DNA from: Paguma larvata
Taxonomy: Eukaryota > Chordata > Mammalia > Carnivora > Viverridae
Direction: 5' to 3'
DNA: 64,000 bases
Assembly: GCA_030068075.1 (NCBI GenBank)
Contig: CM057826.1
Location: 74,931,312-74,995,311 of the forward strand
Below the pieces are notes generated by a model. That model made no database searches, was not told the origin of the DNA, and was given only the letters and a program-made list of their open reading frames with translations. Both the position numbers and the translations under genes were made by a program. Position 1 is the first letter of the stretch; each line of letters opens with the position of its first letter. Positions 1-11,570 of this stretch are shown here, piece after piece.

Positions 1-92
1 CTCCAAATATACTAAAAACCCTTGAACTCTATTCTCTCATTTGGTTCACTTTATGGTAAGAGAATTTTATCTCAATAAAACTGTTTAGAAAA
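1..92 (+). repeat. 3' tail of an old L1M-type LINE (fragment)
   Basis: The text resembles the common 3' end of old mammalian L1s: a 'ggttcactttatggtaag' block followed by a T-rich stretch and 'ctcaataaaactg' with an AATAAA signal. It is cut by the window edge, so its length and family cannot be fixed. The call rests on consensus memory only. Confidence 0.4.
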
Positions 93-1173
93 CAAGTCCA
101 TCCAAGTTTGACTATAGCACCATCGGTTCTCCATACAGAGCTTCCTAACCTTTCCCCTCCTCTTCTTTCAAGGCTCTTTTCTATTCCCTGACAACCCATT
201 CAAAACTATCTCAGTAGCTCCAACTTTTACAATCATGTAGATGTTAAAACAGAACAAAATATTTCAACAATTCTTTGAAGACTTTTCTTCTCTGAATAGC
301 CTAGCTCAGTTTCTCATTGTTTAGCTAACATATTTGCCCAACATCGTTTTTTCTTATATCCTGCCCAGGTAATTAACATATGTGTGTTTTAAGAATGCTC
401 TTTTGTAAGCCCAATAAATAGAATTTGGGCCTGGAATGCTACTGAAAGACAAAAGAATTGAGGACCCTCATTCTACAGGAAAGACCTTGTGTTCACATAT
501 ATCCTAGACAGAGGCCTATTCTGTTTCCCTCTCATCCTCCTCTTTTTTTTTTTTTTTTTTTTTTTGTAATTACCTTACTACTATGTCTACTGGTGCTCAA
601 GTGTGTTTCTCTCAGTTGAACACATTCAATTCTATCTTCTCTACAAAAGAAAGTAGAACTCAGTTAAAGACTGACTGACATTCAAATACATGAACCTTCC
701 TTATCAAGTTCCACTCTATTATTTTAATAAATGGACTCTTGATAGGTGCTTTCTCAATTCGAAGTTTTACCAAGAAAAAGTAAGTACCAATAGTGTTGCC
801 TAAACCACCATTCCATCATTCGTCTGTATTTACCAAATGTTACGTATCGGCAGCCTTCAAGTTTCCTAAACCTCCATCTGTCATCTCTCTTCTCAGAGTT
901 TCTTGACCCATACTTTTAGCTAGTGAGGCTCACAAGGAACCCCTCCTTCAGAGTCATTTAATGTTTATGGCTTGAGTATAACGAAAAGATCTCTTCTAAA
1001 TAGGAGTTAATGGTCCTTTGGCTCTTTTTCTTTAGCATAGATATTTTACAAGCTCTGTATTTAAAAAAATAAAAACATAGGGAACCCATATCTATATAGA
1101 AAAATAGGAAAATGCAAATAGGGAAAAATAAAACTAAGTAAAAATTACTGGCATTCTTAACATTCATAAAAAG
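93..1173. other. Unassigned AT-rich DNA
   Basis: No gene or repeat was recognised here. It holds one 23-base oligo(T) run (listed separately). The longest open frame (958-1167, minus, 69 codons) has no recognisable features and looks like chance. Confidence 0.5.
543..565. repeat. Oligo(T) run, 23 bases
   Basis: An uninterrupted run of T follows a pyrimidine-rich stretch. It could be the tail of a very degraded minus-strand retroelement, but no SINE or LINE body is visible to its right, so I call it simple sequence. Confidence 0.85.
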
Positions 1174-1185
1174 TAACCATCATCT

Positions 1186-1392
1186 GGGGCACCTGGGTGG
1201 TCCAGTCAGTTAAGTGACTGATTCTTGATTTTGGTTCAGGTCATGATCTGAAATGGAGATCATGAGACTGGGAGATAGAGTCCCACATTGGGCTCCGTGC
1301 CCAGTGCATGAAGCCTGCTTTCGAGCCTTCTGTCTGTGTCTTTCTGGCCCTCTCTCACTTGTGCTCTCAAAAATAAACATTAAAAAAATAAA
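1186..1392 (+). mobile_element. Carnivore SINE (SINEC), plus strand
   Basis: This tRNA-Lys-derived SINE has the 'ggggcacctgggtgg' head, a 'ggtcatgatctg' B-box region, a CT-rich 3' part and an A-rich tail with AATAAA. It is flanked by a target-site duplication of 12 bases: taaccatcatct (1174-1185) and taaccattatct (1393-1404), with one mismatch. Such elements are moved by the L1 machinery. The 88-codon frame across it is a by-product. Confidence 0.92.
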
Positions 1393-1404
1393 TAACCATT
1401 ATCT

Positions 1405-1925
1405 TTTTGTGTATAGTATCCTTGTGTGTGTATATACATTGTGTATGTATGTATGTATATATGCCTTAATTTGCATCTTAATTGTCCAACTTCATATTAC
1501 TTCTTACATTCTCATTTAGTAAATTTGCCTTTAGTAACTGTAATGTGTTAGGTTCCATGTTGGACTCTTGAAATCAGTTAAGAATGACATAGTTGGCCTT
1601 GATAGCTTTTTCTTGTGGAGGACACAACAAAACCGCATCAAAATAGAAAAACACACTAACAATACATTATTGAAAATGTTATTAAATATTATCAAAACGC
1701 TGAGGTGCAGGATAATATGTAGGGGCACTACTCTTTTCGGTTTCTTAATCCTTAAGAAAGAGTATTTAAACTGAAATTCGAGAATGAAACTAATCTTGGA
1801 AAGACTGATATATATGGAGCATTCCCAGACAGAGCGACTAGGGATTTCAAAGCTCCTGTAATGGTCAGTGTGATGTATCAATGTGGCTAGGCTAAAGTGT
1901 CCAGGTATTCAATCAAACATGCTCA
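1405..1925. other. Unassigned DNA with a short TG/TA-rich simple repeat
   Basis: A TG/TGTA simple repeat occupies about 1430-1462. The rest is not recognised. Overlapping open frames on both strands (68 codons plus, 116 codons minus, in 1531-1881) show no domain or signal and are treated as chance. Confidence 0.5.
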
Positions 1926-2240
1926 GCATTCAATTTCATTTACCTTAAGTAAAGGATATTATTCTTTATAAGGTTCGCAACCCAGATTCAATCATTTTAA
2001 AGCTCTTAAGAGCAGAAGTGAAGTTATCTGGAAGAAGAAATTCTACCTGTGAACTGCAGATTTAGCTGCATGAGAGTGCCTGCCTTTGTGACTACTTGCT
2101 TCACAGATTTCATACTCATTTGGACAGCCCCACAATCGTGTAAGCCAATTCCTTGCAATAAACCTCTTAATATATATCTCCTCCTAGTTCTGTTTATCTA
2201 GTTAGGTTTAGTGGACTGATAAAGACGCCAAGAGAAAATA
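1926..2240 (+). repeat. Possible old LTR fragment
   Basis: The block around 2120-2210 ('gccaattccttgcaataaa' followed by a 'ctcctcctagttctgttt' block) resembles the polyadenylation-signal end of old mammalian LTRs. No TG...CA ends or target-site duplication could be identified, so both limits and family are uncertain. Confidence 0.35.
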
Positions 2241-2274
2241 ATAATAATAAACACAGCAACCAGAGAATAATTAT

Positions 2275-2400
2275 TTTCTGACCATTTATATATACCAGGT
2301 ACTGTTCTGAGCATTATCTATTTACATTATTTCCACTTTGTAAATGAAGGAACTAAGACAAATACAAGTACAAATACAAATAATGCCCAAGTAATGATTA
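2275..2400 (-). repeat. MIR (tRNA-derived core-SINE), minus strand
   Basis: The order 'ccaggtactgttctgagc', then 'acattatttccactttgtaa', then 'atgaaggaactaag' matches the reverse complement of the MIR core and 3' region. It is degraded, as expected for an ancient mammal-wide repeat. Confidence 0.7.
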
Positions 2401-2439
2401 TTGGAGCTATGGCTCAACTAGGCATTCTAGGTATGGTTG

Positions 2440-3740
2440 CAGGACTGATAAAGTATGGTTGGATTCCAGGGAGCAAAAGGAAGAGTGGCACAAGATGGAT
2501 TAAAAGATAGCCAGAAGGCAAATCATGTTAGATTTTGTTAGATTAATGGTTGAAAACTATTAGATGACATTTAAAGTACTGCCTTACTTTCATAGTTGAG
2601 AGACACTATCTGATTTAAGTTTGAGGATGTTACACTACTTGCAGAAGGAGATAATCAAGTAGAAAGGGACAAGTATATAAAGAGGGAGAAAAGTTAGAAG
2701 GCTATTGTACCAGTCTCAGAGAAAGATCATGGCTACTCAGTTGGCAACAGTGGATGCGCAGGGAAGGAGATTAATTTATTTCTGAGGTAAACTTGACAGG
2801 ACATAGATATCATGGGCAGGGAAAAGAAAGCCTTGAAGATGATCCGTAAACATCTTGCTTGAAGGAGTGGGAAGATAGTGGTACGATTTCCTGAGATGGA
2901 AAATGTGCTCAGATTTTGACATACTAAATTTGGGATATCTCTAGAATATGCAACTTGAGATATCCAAATCTGAGTTCAGAGGTTTAGAGGCTCATATTTT
3001 GAATTTTGAAATCATGACCATATAGTTGTTATCTAAATCTGTGTAAGTAAATGAGATCACTGAAAAAATAAGCCCAGCTGGAGGAAGAAAATGAAGCAAT
3101 ATCTGAACCAAAAGGTGCTCCAAGTCTTAGAGATGAAGCAGAACACGAAGATTTTTTAAAATGTACTTAGAAGGAATTGCTAGTGATGGAAAGCAAACTA
3201 GAAGACTGAAATATCGTTTGGACAAAATGAGAGTACTTCAAGGAACAATGAATGCCATTTGTGTCAAATGCTGTTGAAAATTATACACATTGAAGACAGA
3301 AAATACTCACGTGAGAGGTAAAAGACAGCCGCCATGAGAACACTGATGACCTTCACAGCAGTGAAACAGTGGCGAGTTAAGAGCAGAACCCAAATTGTAA
3401 TGACCAAGTATGTGAATAGGACTTCAGAAGGTGAGCACAGAATGTAGGCCATGATTTTGTGAAATGGTTGCAAAGAAAGCAGAGTCATATGCATTGGAGA
3501 GCTTGGGTGATGTGAAAAGGAAGATTTTTTTTATGTATATATAATGGGAGATACAGTATGACCTTCTAAAGTGGAAATGGTTGATGGTTAAGTAGCAAGG
3601 GGATATAAACAAAAAAGGATTGATCCTTCAGAACAAGTTGGAGAAATTAACCTTTGATAGAAAGAAAGGACACATCCCCCACTCTGCTAGGAAGGAGTAA
3701 AAAGAATGGATGGAAATGTAGGTTGTTTGTAGGAAAAAAA
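2440..3740 (-). repeat. LINE L2, minus strand, about 1.3 kb
   Basis: Read on the minus strand, landmarks of the L2 reverse-transcriptase region and 3' part appear in the right order: a 'gtgtcaaatgctgttg' block (3261 on, reverse of the 'FDTVDH' region), the block near 2920-2960 (reverse of the region after YADD), and the 'ggctattgtaccagtc' block near 2700. The frame is broken throughout. It is the longest single old repeat in the first 4 kb. Both edges are approximate. Confidence 0.65.
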
Positions 3741-3900
3741 TGAAATTTTACATCTAATAACCTTTGTTAAGGATAAATCAAAATTATCCTATCAAAGTAT
3801 ATTGAGGAAGGACCAAGACACATTTAAGGCAAAAGAACACAAGAAATGTCAAATCTGAGATTGTGGACAAGACTACTAGAGAAATATCTTAGTATAAATG
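3741..3900. other. Boundary zone between L2 and L1 copy A
   Basis: AT-rich sequence that I cannot assign firmly. It may be the last degraded part of the L2 or the outermost 5' sequence of L1 copy A. Confidence 0.4.
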
Positions 3901-4069
3901 TCCCTCTAGGTTTTGTGGTCTGCAATTTCTAGCTGTCAGCAGAGAGCTGCAAAAATAGATGAACAAATCTTCAAATCCTCCCAAATCACCACAAAAAAAT
4001 AGGCAAAGCAACTACGTGGGAAAAAAAAAAACCACAGAAAACACCTACAGTAAAACTAGCCAATTTTTT

Positions 4070-5730
4070 TTTCCTTGGGAGGGGCCAAAATAGAGGAACA
4101 GCATGGAAGATTTTTTTCATCTCTCATCCGAGACATGCAACCAGATCAACACTGAACCATCATACACACCTAGAAAACTGATCTGAGGGTTAACACAACA
4201 ATATGCACAACCTGAACCACAGAACTCGGCAGGTATGGAGAGGTGAACTGGAGGAAAGAGAAGCCAAGGAGGTCAGGGAGCTGTTTTTGCTGTTTTGACA
4301 GAGATGGGGGGAGAGTACGGGAAAAGCACCCTGCCCCCAAGAGCAGTTGGAGAGAAAGTGGAAAAGCAGAAACAGTCGCAGGGACTGAACTAAAAAGGGA
4401 GAAAGGAGAGAGAGTTTAAATTCCATTAAGACTCTATAAACAGGGGGAGTGCAGAGTCTGAAACTACACAGCTCCATACCTGGTGGTGCTCTGGTAGGAA
4501 GAGTGAATCCTCAGGGGCAGACAGTAAGGTCTAAGGACCATATGCGGAGAGGTGGTTCCCCTGCTGGGAGGACATGTGGTAGAGGTTGTGTAGCCTCTAG
4601 GTCCCAGCAGACACTGGAGAAAAGGCAAAGGTCCAGACACTGGAAAACACCACGTTCGCTAATGCTGGAACAAGAACATTAAAGGAGAAGCCTAGTACCA
4701 GAAGTTGTGATTTTCCATAAATCCTGAAACGCTGCTGCTACAAGATCACACGAACTTTTTCTGGGGTGGACTGGCACCCAGCTGCAGTCTCTGAGCATTG
4801 GCAGGAGCACGGTCCCATGAACATTCCTGGGCGTGGCCAGCACCTGGCCATTATTTGGTGGGACTCTCCCCCAGAGGGTCCGAGTGGGTTAAAGACACAT
4901 CCCTCAGAAGTGAAGGGCTGGAGCCCCGTTTTTGATAAAACTCAGGAGGCAGGTGCTACCTAGTAGCCTAAGACCTTAGTTACAGACGGTGTGGAAGCAG
5001 AGAGTGGGCAGAAGCCAGAGACAAAGGAAGGGTGCTTGATTGCCAGTTGTGGAGAGCACAGAGCGATATGAGAGACTGGGTAGCTGGGTGACACCAGTCT
5101 CACCCCTCCTGCGCATGCACGCCTACATGCACCATAGCAATCCATCCCAGTAAGCTAAGCAGTGCCCTCTAGTAGAGAACAGAGCCTTTACACTAATCCT
5201 GCCCAACTGGGCCAAAAGCACTCTTAACAAACCCAAGTCTCTCTGCCTGCTTAGTTTACAGACTAAAAATAGTGCTTCATAGCTTGACTTCTATGGGAAA
5301 CGAGATGTAATTTCAATCATACTTCATTGTTTCACTGGTGCTTTTATTCAATTTTTATCTTTTTCTTTTCTTTTCCTATCCTTGAATACAGAATGAGAAA
5401 AAAACCTATTTTTATTTTCTATTTTTATTAAAAAGTTTTCTCTTTTTTCTAATATTTTTAATTTTTCTACATTTTTTAATATTCTATGTTACTTTCATCA
5501 TTTAATTTTATTCTATTTTATTGTATTCATTTTTTCAAACTATCATTTTTCTTTTTTCCCTTTTTTTCTTTTTGTATCTTTCCATTTTTTCTCCAAACTA
5601 TTAAGCTTCTTTCAACAACCAGACCAAAACACACGTAGGATCTAGCATCCTTTATTTTTCTTTGAGTTGTGTTTAACTTTTTAATTTTAATTTCTTGTTT
5701 TCTTTTATTAATTCATTTTCTTCTTCCAAA
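4070..5730 (+). promoter_or_regulatory. L1 copy A 5' untranslated region (decayed internal promoter)
   Basis: This region is more GC-rich than its surroundings up to about 5230, then becomes a long T-rich tract (5330-5720) just before ORF1. In L1 elements this region carries an internal RNA polymerase II promoter; activity here is unlikely given the decay. A 95-codon ATG frame lies on the minus strand (4190-4477). Antisense frames are known from primate L1 5'UTRs, but I see no homology. Confidence 0.7.
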
Positions 5731-6602
5731 ATGATGAAACAAAGGAATTCACCCCCAAAGAAAGAGCAGGAAGAAATGACAACCAGGGACTTAACCACCA
5801 CAGATATAAGCAAGATGTCTGAACCAGAATTTAGATCACGATAATAAGAATACTAGCTGAGATTGAAAACAGATTAGAATCCTTTTCTGTAGAGATTAAA
5901 GAAGTAAAAGCTAGTCAGGATGAAATAAAAAATGCTGTAACTGAGCTACAATCTTGAATGGATGCCACAGAGGCAAGGATGGATAAGACAGAGCAGAGAT
6001 CAGCGATATAGAGAACAAACTTATGGAGAATAATGAAGTAAAAAAACAGGGAGACAAAGGCAAAAGAGCATAAAATAAAAATTAGAGAATTCAGTAACTC
6101 ATTAAAAATGAATAATATCAGAATCATAGGGGTCCCAGACGATGGAGAGAAAAAGGGGTAGAAGGGTTATGTGAGAAAAACATAGTGGAAAACTTTCCTA
6201 ATCTGAGGAACGACACAGACATCAAAATCCAGGAAGCACAGAGGACTCCATTAGATTCAACAAAAAATGACAATCAACAAGGCTGATCATAGTCAAATTC
6301 ACAAAATTCTCAGGCAAAGAAAGAATCATGAAAGCAGCAAGGGGAAAAAGTCCTCAGCCTTCCAGGGAAGACAGATCAGGTTTCCAGCAGAACTATCCAC
6401 AGAAACTCAGCAGGCCAGAAAGGAGTGGCAGGATATATTCAATGTACTGAATCAGAAAAATATGCAGCCAAGAATTCTTTATCCAGCAAGGCTGTCATTC
6501 AAAATAGAAGGAGAGATAAAAAGTTTCCCAAACAAACAAAAACCAAAGGAGTTCATGACCACTAAACCAGCCCTGCAAGAAATTTTAAGGGGGATTCTCT
6601 GA
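5731..6602 (+). pseudogene. L1 ORF1 remnant (RNA-binding chaperone), copy A
   Basis: ORF1p is the trimeric RNA-binding protein that packages L1 RNA in the cytoplasm. The start ATG is at 5731 (a second follows at 5734). The N-terminal part reads in frame for about 30 codons, then a one-base loss near 5833 shifts it into a stop. Coiled-coil coding text follows, broken by stops. The C-terminal part is still open from 6267 to the TGA at 6600-6602 (about 111 codons, with 'ARKEWQDIFNVLNQKNMQPR' typical of the ORF1 C-terminal domain). Confidence 0.85.
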
Positions 6603-6714
6603 TGGGACAAAAGCCAAAAAAAAAAGGAAAAAAGGAAAGACAGCAAAGACTAGAAAGGACCAGAGAACACTACCAGAAACTTCAACTCTATAGGTGACAT
6701 AAAGGCAATAAATT

Positions 6715-9680
6715 CCTATCTTTCAGTACCCACTCTAAATGTCAATGGTCTAAATGGTCCAATCAAAATGACAGAATGGATAAGAAAACAAAATCCATCT
6801 ATATGCTGTTTACAAGAAACCCATTTTAGACCTACAGACACCTTCAGATTGAAAATAAGGCGATGCAGAACCATCTAAAATGCTAATGAGCACCAAAAGA
6901 AAGCCAGAATAGCCATACTTATATCAGACTATCTAGATTTTAAAATAAAGACTGTAACAAGAGATGAAAAAGGGCATTATATCATAATTAAGGGGTCTAT
7001 CCACCAAGAAGACATTTATGTAAACATAAATTGTAAACATTTATGCTCCAAACGTGAGAGCACCCAAATATATAAATCAGTAAATCACAAACAAATAAAC
7101 TCATTGATAATAATACGATAATAGTAGGGGACTTCAACACCCCACTTACAGCAATGGACAGATCATCTAAACAGAAACTCGACAAGGAAACAATGGCTTT
7201 GAGTGATACACTAGACTGGATGGGCTTAACATATGTATTCAGAACATTTCATCCTAAAGCAGCTGAATACACATTCTTCTCGAATGCACATGGACCATTC
7301 TCCAGAATAGATCACATAGTAAGACACAAATCAGCCCTCAATAGGTACAAAAAGATCCAGATCATACTGTGCATATTTTCAGACAACTCTATGAAAGTCA
7401 AAATCAACCACAAGAAAAAATTTGGAAAGATAACGAATACTTGGAAACTAAAGACCATCCTACTAAATAATGAATGGAATAACCAAGAAATCAAATAGGA
7501 AATTTGAAAACACCTCGAAGCCAATGAAAATGGTAACATCACGGCCCAAAATCTCTGGGATGCAACCAAGATGGTCTTAAGAGAGAAGTGTGTATCAATC
7601 TAGGCTTTCTGAAAGAAGGAAGAAAGGTCTCAGATACACAACCTAACCTTAAAACTCAAAGCACAGCAAATAAAACCCAGAAACCAGCAGAATATAGGAA
7701 ATAATATAGATTAGAGCAGAAATCAAAGCTATCAAAAAAACAAACAAACCAGACAGTAGAACAGATGAAACCAGGAGCTGGTTCTTTGCAAGAAGTAGCA
7801 TAATTGATAAACCCTTAGCCCGTTTGATCAAAAAGAAAAAGGAAAGGACCCAAATAAATAAAATCAAGAATGAAAGAGGATAGATCACAACCAACACCGC
7901 AGAAATACAAACAATGATAAGCGAGTATTTTGAGAAATTATATGCTAATAAAACAGGAAATCTGAAAGAAATGGACAAATTCCTAGAAACGTATATACTA
8001 CCAAAACTGAAGCAAAAGAAATAGAAAATTTGAACAGACCTATAACAGGTAAAGAAATGAATTAGTAATCAAAAAATCTCCCAAAACCCTAGAGTCTGAG
8101 GGAAAGCCAGGACTGGATGGCTTTCCAGGGGAATTTTACCAAACATTTAAGCAAGATTTAATACCTATTCTAGGTGGACTTTGTGAGACTAAGCAAAAAC
8201 CAGGGGGAGGGGAAGAGGGGAAAGGAAAAAAAGACACAGAGAGGGAGGGAGATAAAACATAAGAGACTCTCAAAGACTAAGAAAAAACTGAGGGTGAGGG
8301 GGATGAGGGAGGGGGGAGAAGGGGTGATGGGCATTAAAAAGGGCACATGTTGGGATGAACACTGGGTGTTGTATGTAAACCAATTTGAAAATAAACTATT
8401 ATAAAATTAAAAAAAATAGATTTAATACCTATTCTCTTGAAGCTCTTCCAAAAAATAGAAATGAAAGGAAAACTTCCAAACGCTTCCTAGAAAGCCAGCA
8501 TTACCTTGATCCAAAACCAGACAAAGACTCCACTAAAAATGAGAACTATAGACCAATTTCCCTGATGAACATGGATGCAAAAACCTTCAACAAGATACTA
8601 ACCATCCAGATCCAACAATACATTAAAAAAATTATTCATCACGACCAAGTGGGATTTATACCTGGGATGCAGGGCTGGTTCAATATCCACAAAACAATCA
8701 ATGTGATTCATCACGTCAATAAAATAAAGGACAAGAACCACATGATCCTCTCAATAGATGCAGAGAAAGCATTTGACAAAATACAGCATCCTTTCTTGAT
8801 AAAAACCCTCAAGAATGTAGGGATAGAAGGTTCATTCCTCAAGATCATAAAAGTCATATATGAAAGTCCCACTGTTAATATCACCCTCAATGGGGAAAAA
8901 CTGAGAGCTTCACCCTAAGGTCAGGAACATGACAGTAATGTCCACTCTCACCACTGTTATTCAACATAATATTGGAAGTCTTAGCCTCAGCAATCAGACA
9001 ACACAAAGGAATAAAGGTATCCAAATTGGCCAGGAGGAGGTCAAACTTTCAGTCTTCACAGATGAGATGATACTCTTATTTGGAAAACCCCAAAGATTCT
9101 CCCAAAAAACTGCCAGAACTGATGCATACATTCAGCAAAGTCGCAGGATATAAAATCAATGCACAGAAATCGGCTGCATTCCTATTAACCAATAATGAAG
9201 CAACAGAAAGGGAAATCAAGGAATAGATCCCATTTATAAATGCACCAAAAATCATAAAATACCTAGGAATAAACCTAAACCACAGCCACTCAAAAACAGT
9301 GTGGAGTTTCTCAAAAAATTAAAAATAGAACTATCCTACAACCCAACAATTGCACTACTAGATATTTACCCAAAGGATACAGGTGTGCTGTTTCGAAGGG
9401 GCACATGCACCCCAATGTTTACAGCAGCACTATCAACAATAGCCAAAGTATGGAAAGAGCCCAAATGGCCATCAATGGATGAATGAATAAAGAAGTTGTT
9501 GTATATATATACACACAATGGAAGTTGTAATATATATAAGTATATACAATGGAGTATTACTTGGCAATCAAAAAGAATGAAATCTCGCCATTTGCAACTA
9601 TGTGGATGGAACTGGAGGGTATTATGCTAAGCATAATTAGTCAGAGAAAGACAAATATCACATGAATTCACTCATATAAG
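6715..9680 (+). pseudogene. L1 ORF2 remnant (endonuclease/reverse transcriptase), copy A
   Basis: ORF2p nicks target DNA and reverse-transcribes L1 RNA. Endonuclease text is visible from about 6725 (LNVNGLN, then CLQETHFRP) and again at 7154-7498 (TFFSNAHGPFSRIDHI, then NHKKKFGK). Reverse-transcriptase text runs 8436-8918 ([23 protein letters not shown], then [13 protein letters not shown]) and on to 9153. The catalytic FADD motif has decayed to FTDE near 9055-9066. At about 9282 the text jumps from mid-RT to the extreme C-terminal region, so roughly 1.5-2 kb is missing compared with a normal L1 ORF2. Stops and frameshifts are frequent. Confidence 0.87.
8172..8417 (+). mobile_element. 5'-truncated L1 3' end nested inside copy A ORF2
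   Basis: A 246-bp insert consists only of carnivore L1 3'UTR (an 'aaaccagggggaggggaaga' block, then 'atgggcattaaaaa', then 'cactgggtgttgtatg') and an A-rich tail. It is flanked by a perfect 18-bp target-site duplication, agatttaatacctattct, at 8154-8171 and 8418-8435. Removing the insert rejoins the ORF2 text. This is a textbook target-primed insertion, younger than its host. Confidence 0.95.
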
Positions 9681-9838
9681 GGCTTTAAGATACAAAACAA
9701 ATGAACATAAGGGAAGGGAAGCAAAAATAATGTAAATACAGGGAAGGGGAGAAAACATACAAGACTCTTAAATATAGAGAACAAACTGAAGGTTGCTGGA
9801 GGAGTTGTGGGAGGAAGGATGGTCTAAATGGGTAAGTG

Positions 9839-10129
9839 CCATCTACCACCAATAGCAATGTGACTTTGTCACAAGAACACCTGTGTCAGAAAAAGCAGGA
9901 CAGAGGTGAAGCCAGGAGAGGCATGGCCAAGCCATGAGAGAAGCCAAGTTTATGGCATAACAACGATTTTGAGTTATTTAGAGAAGCATCAAGCATGCAA
10001 GAGAATGGAAGACATATAAGATGAGAGAGAATGAGAATAAGCGTGGTATGGGGTGTGAGGGCAATAGGAGGTAGAGAAAGAGAGGCTGACTAGCTTTGGG
10101 GGCACATGAATGTATCACATAAACATTTT
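9839..10129. other. Unassigned DNA 3' of L1 copy A
   Basis: No gene and no repeat was recognised. It begins abruptly where the copy A 3'UTR stops. Confidence 0.5.
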
Positions 10130-10560
10130 TTATGTCTATATATTCAGGCCCACATTTTCAATGATTGCATAGAATTCAATTTTGGATGCTGGTGAATTTC
10201 TTAATTCTCTATCACTGGATAAACGGTTCTTATGATGGGAGGAGTCACAAAAGCAACAAAGTAGGTACATGAAACTATCACTAGCAGTCTCTTGACAAAT
10301 TCAGTTATTTTCTGAGAATAAAGTCTTAAAGTGCAATTTCTAGATTTAAGTATCTGTGCTTATGTATGGGTTTTGATATTTAGTTCTCCATTGGTCCTAA
10401 AAACAAACACCCCCACTATCAGAGTCTTAAAACAGCAAATACTAAATACGCTAATCTGCATTTTTTCATTCTACTTTGATTATTTAATTCTATTTTTTTT
10501 TCCATTTCAATAGCCACTTGTTCCTGAAAATTGAGTTAACCTTTAAGGCTTTCAAAGACA
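10130..10560 (-). repeat. Old L1M fragment, minus strand
   Basis: On the minus strand the text resembles the 3' part of old mammalian L1s. Visible pieces include the reversed 'aagtgcaatttctag' block near 10329, a 'ttttgatatttag' block, and an 'acacccccactatcagag' block near 10407. It is strongly diverged, and the limits are approximate. Confidence 0.5.
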
Positions 10561-10683
10561 TTATCTGATACAGTCAGCCTACATGCTTATGTCCTCTGCA
10601 ATTGTACTTTTTATCTAATTTTTGATATTGAAACTGTTAATATTGAACAGGGATGCCTTCTGTTTTAATTGGTTTGAAATTAA

Positions 10684-10747
10684 ATGGAGAAATGGAGAGT
10701 GTACAGGTATTAAAAAACTATTTGGTGTAATATTGAAGTTTGAGAGA
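10684..10747 (+). repeat. Direct repeat, left copy
   Basis: This segment shares about 84% of 50 aligned bases with 11496-11570. The shared blocks are an 'aaatggagagt' block and a 'tttggtgtaatattgaag' block. The copies are about 800 bp apart in the same direction. The family is not recognised. Confidence 0.6.
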
Positions 10748-11189
10748 CAGTGATCTATCTCTTTGAGATTTCTTTTTCTCAAAATTGTTTTTCTGTTCAT
10801 TTTTAGTTTCTAGTGTAGTATTTTCTGCTTTGCTGACTTCTGGTTTTCTCTGTTTTAATCCCCTATTCCTTAGGGCTTTTTGTTTTAATATAATGAGTTT
10901 TCACAATCATTCTTTCTAAGTTGTTTATAATTGTAGCTGAGCTTTTCACTTTGACAAATTAATTTTAAAAATTCTTTTACTAGCAATTTCTAGTAAATTT
11001 CTAGTTCTACATATTTTCAATCAATGACTTTCATTTGTGGCTATTTTTATGATTTGTGTGTTATAACATATAATCAATTTTTGTAAATATGCTATAGAAA
11101 TGATATAAAGTCTATTTTGAAAGTAAACATTTAAAACCAAACTAAGAAAAATATATAATTACATTATTTAATTCCTTTTTTTCTGTACT

Positions 11190-11345
11190 TTATTTCAGAC
11201 CATTAAATAAAAAGATAGAGAAATAAAGACAGAGGAAGGAAGAATATAGTAAATATTAACACGTGGTTAAACTGGGTGAAAGATTCTCTGTATCATGCAT
11301 GCAACTTTTGTATCCATTTGAAATTAGGAAAAAAATTTTTTAAAT
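11190..11345 (+). repeat. Old L1M 3' end
   Basis: The order 'ggttaaactgggtgaaag', then 'catgcaacttttgtatcc', then 'tttgaaattaggaaaaa' matches the common 3' terminal region of old mammalian L1s, ending in an A-rich stretch. Confidence 0.6.
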
Positions 11346-11495
11346 ATGATGAGGTGACTCCTGAATCAAAAAATATTCTATCGTATGAATGTAAGTTCAA
11401 ATGTAACTTCGCCTTTGAGTCAAGAGATGACTTCAGGTACACACTATCCCTGTACTTAACAACTAAGCACACAATGAGATGTTCTTATCAAAGGA

Positions 11496-11570
11496 AATGG
11501 AGAGTCTACAAGTACTACAAAAAAAAAAGAAAGAAAGAAAAAACTGTTTGGCATAATACTGAAATTTGAG
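11496..11570 (+). repeat. Direct repeat, right copy, with an expanded A-rich insert
   Basis: Partner of 10684-10747. Relative to the left copy it has an extra purine run of about 24 bases (a's with 'gaaagaaag') in the middle. This looks like a simple-repeat expansion within the unit. Confidence 0.6.

Larger units (their letters stand above)
3900..9838 (+). mobile_element. L1 LINE copy A, near full length, inactive
   Basis: This carnivore-type L1 runs 5'UTR (to 5730), ORF1 remnant (5731-6602), short spacer, ORF2 remnant (about 6715-9680) and a partial 3'UTR ending near 9838. The 5' limit is uncertain: the clear 5'UTR match starts near 4070, but 3900-4070 also looks L1-like. The 3'UTR lacks its last part and there is no poly(A) at 9838. 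ORF2 has a large internal deletion at about 9282 and holds a nested 246-bp L1 tail at 8172-8417. Many frameshifts and stops show that it is dead. Confidence 0.88.

Noticed and set aside
5330..5720. Long T-rich tract as a terminator or structural element
   Set aside because: It is the usual T-rich end of the carnivore L1 5'UTR just before ORF1.
8385..8918. 177-codon frame as an independent protein
   Set aside because: It is L1 reverse-transcriptase text of copy A; its start is created by the nested L1 tail.
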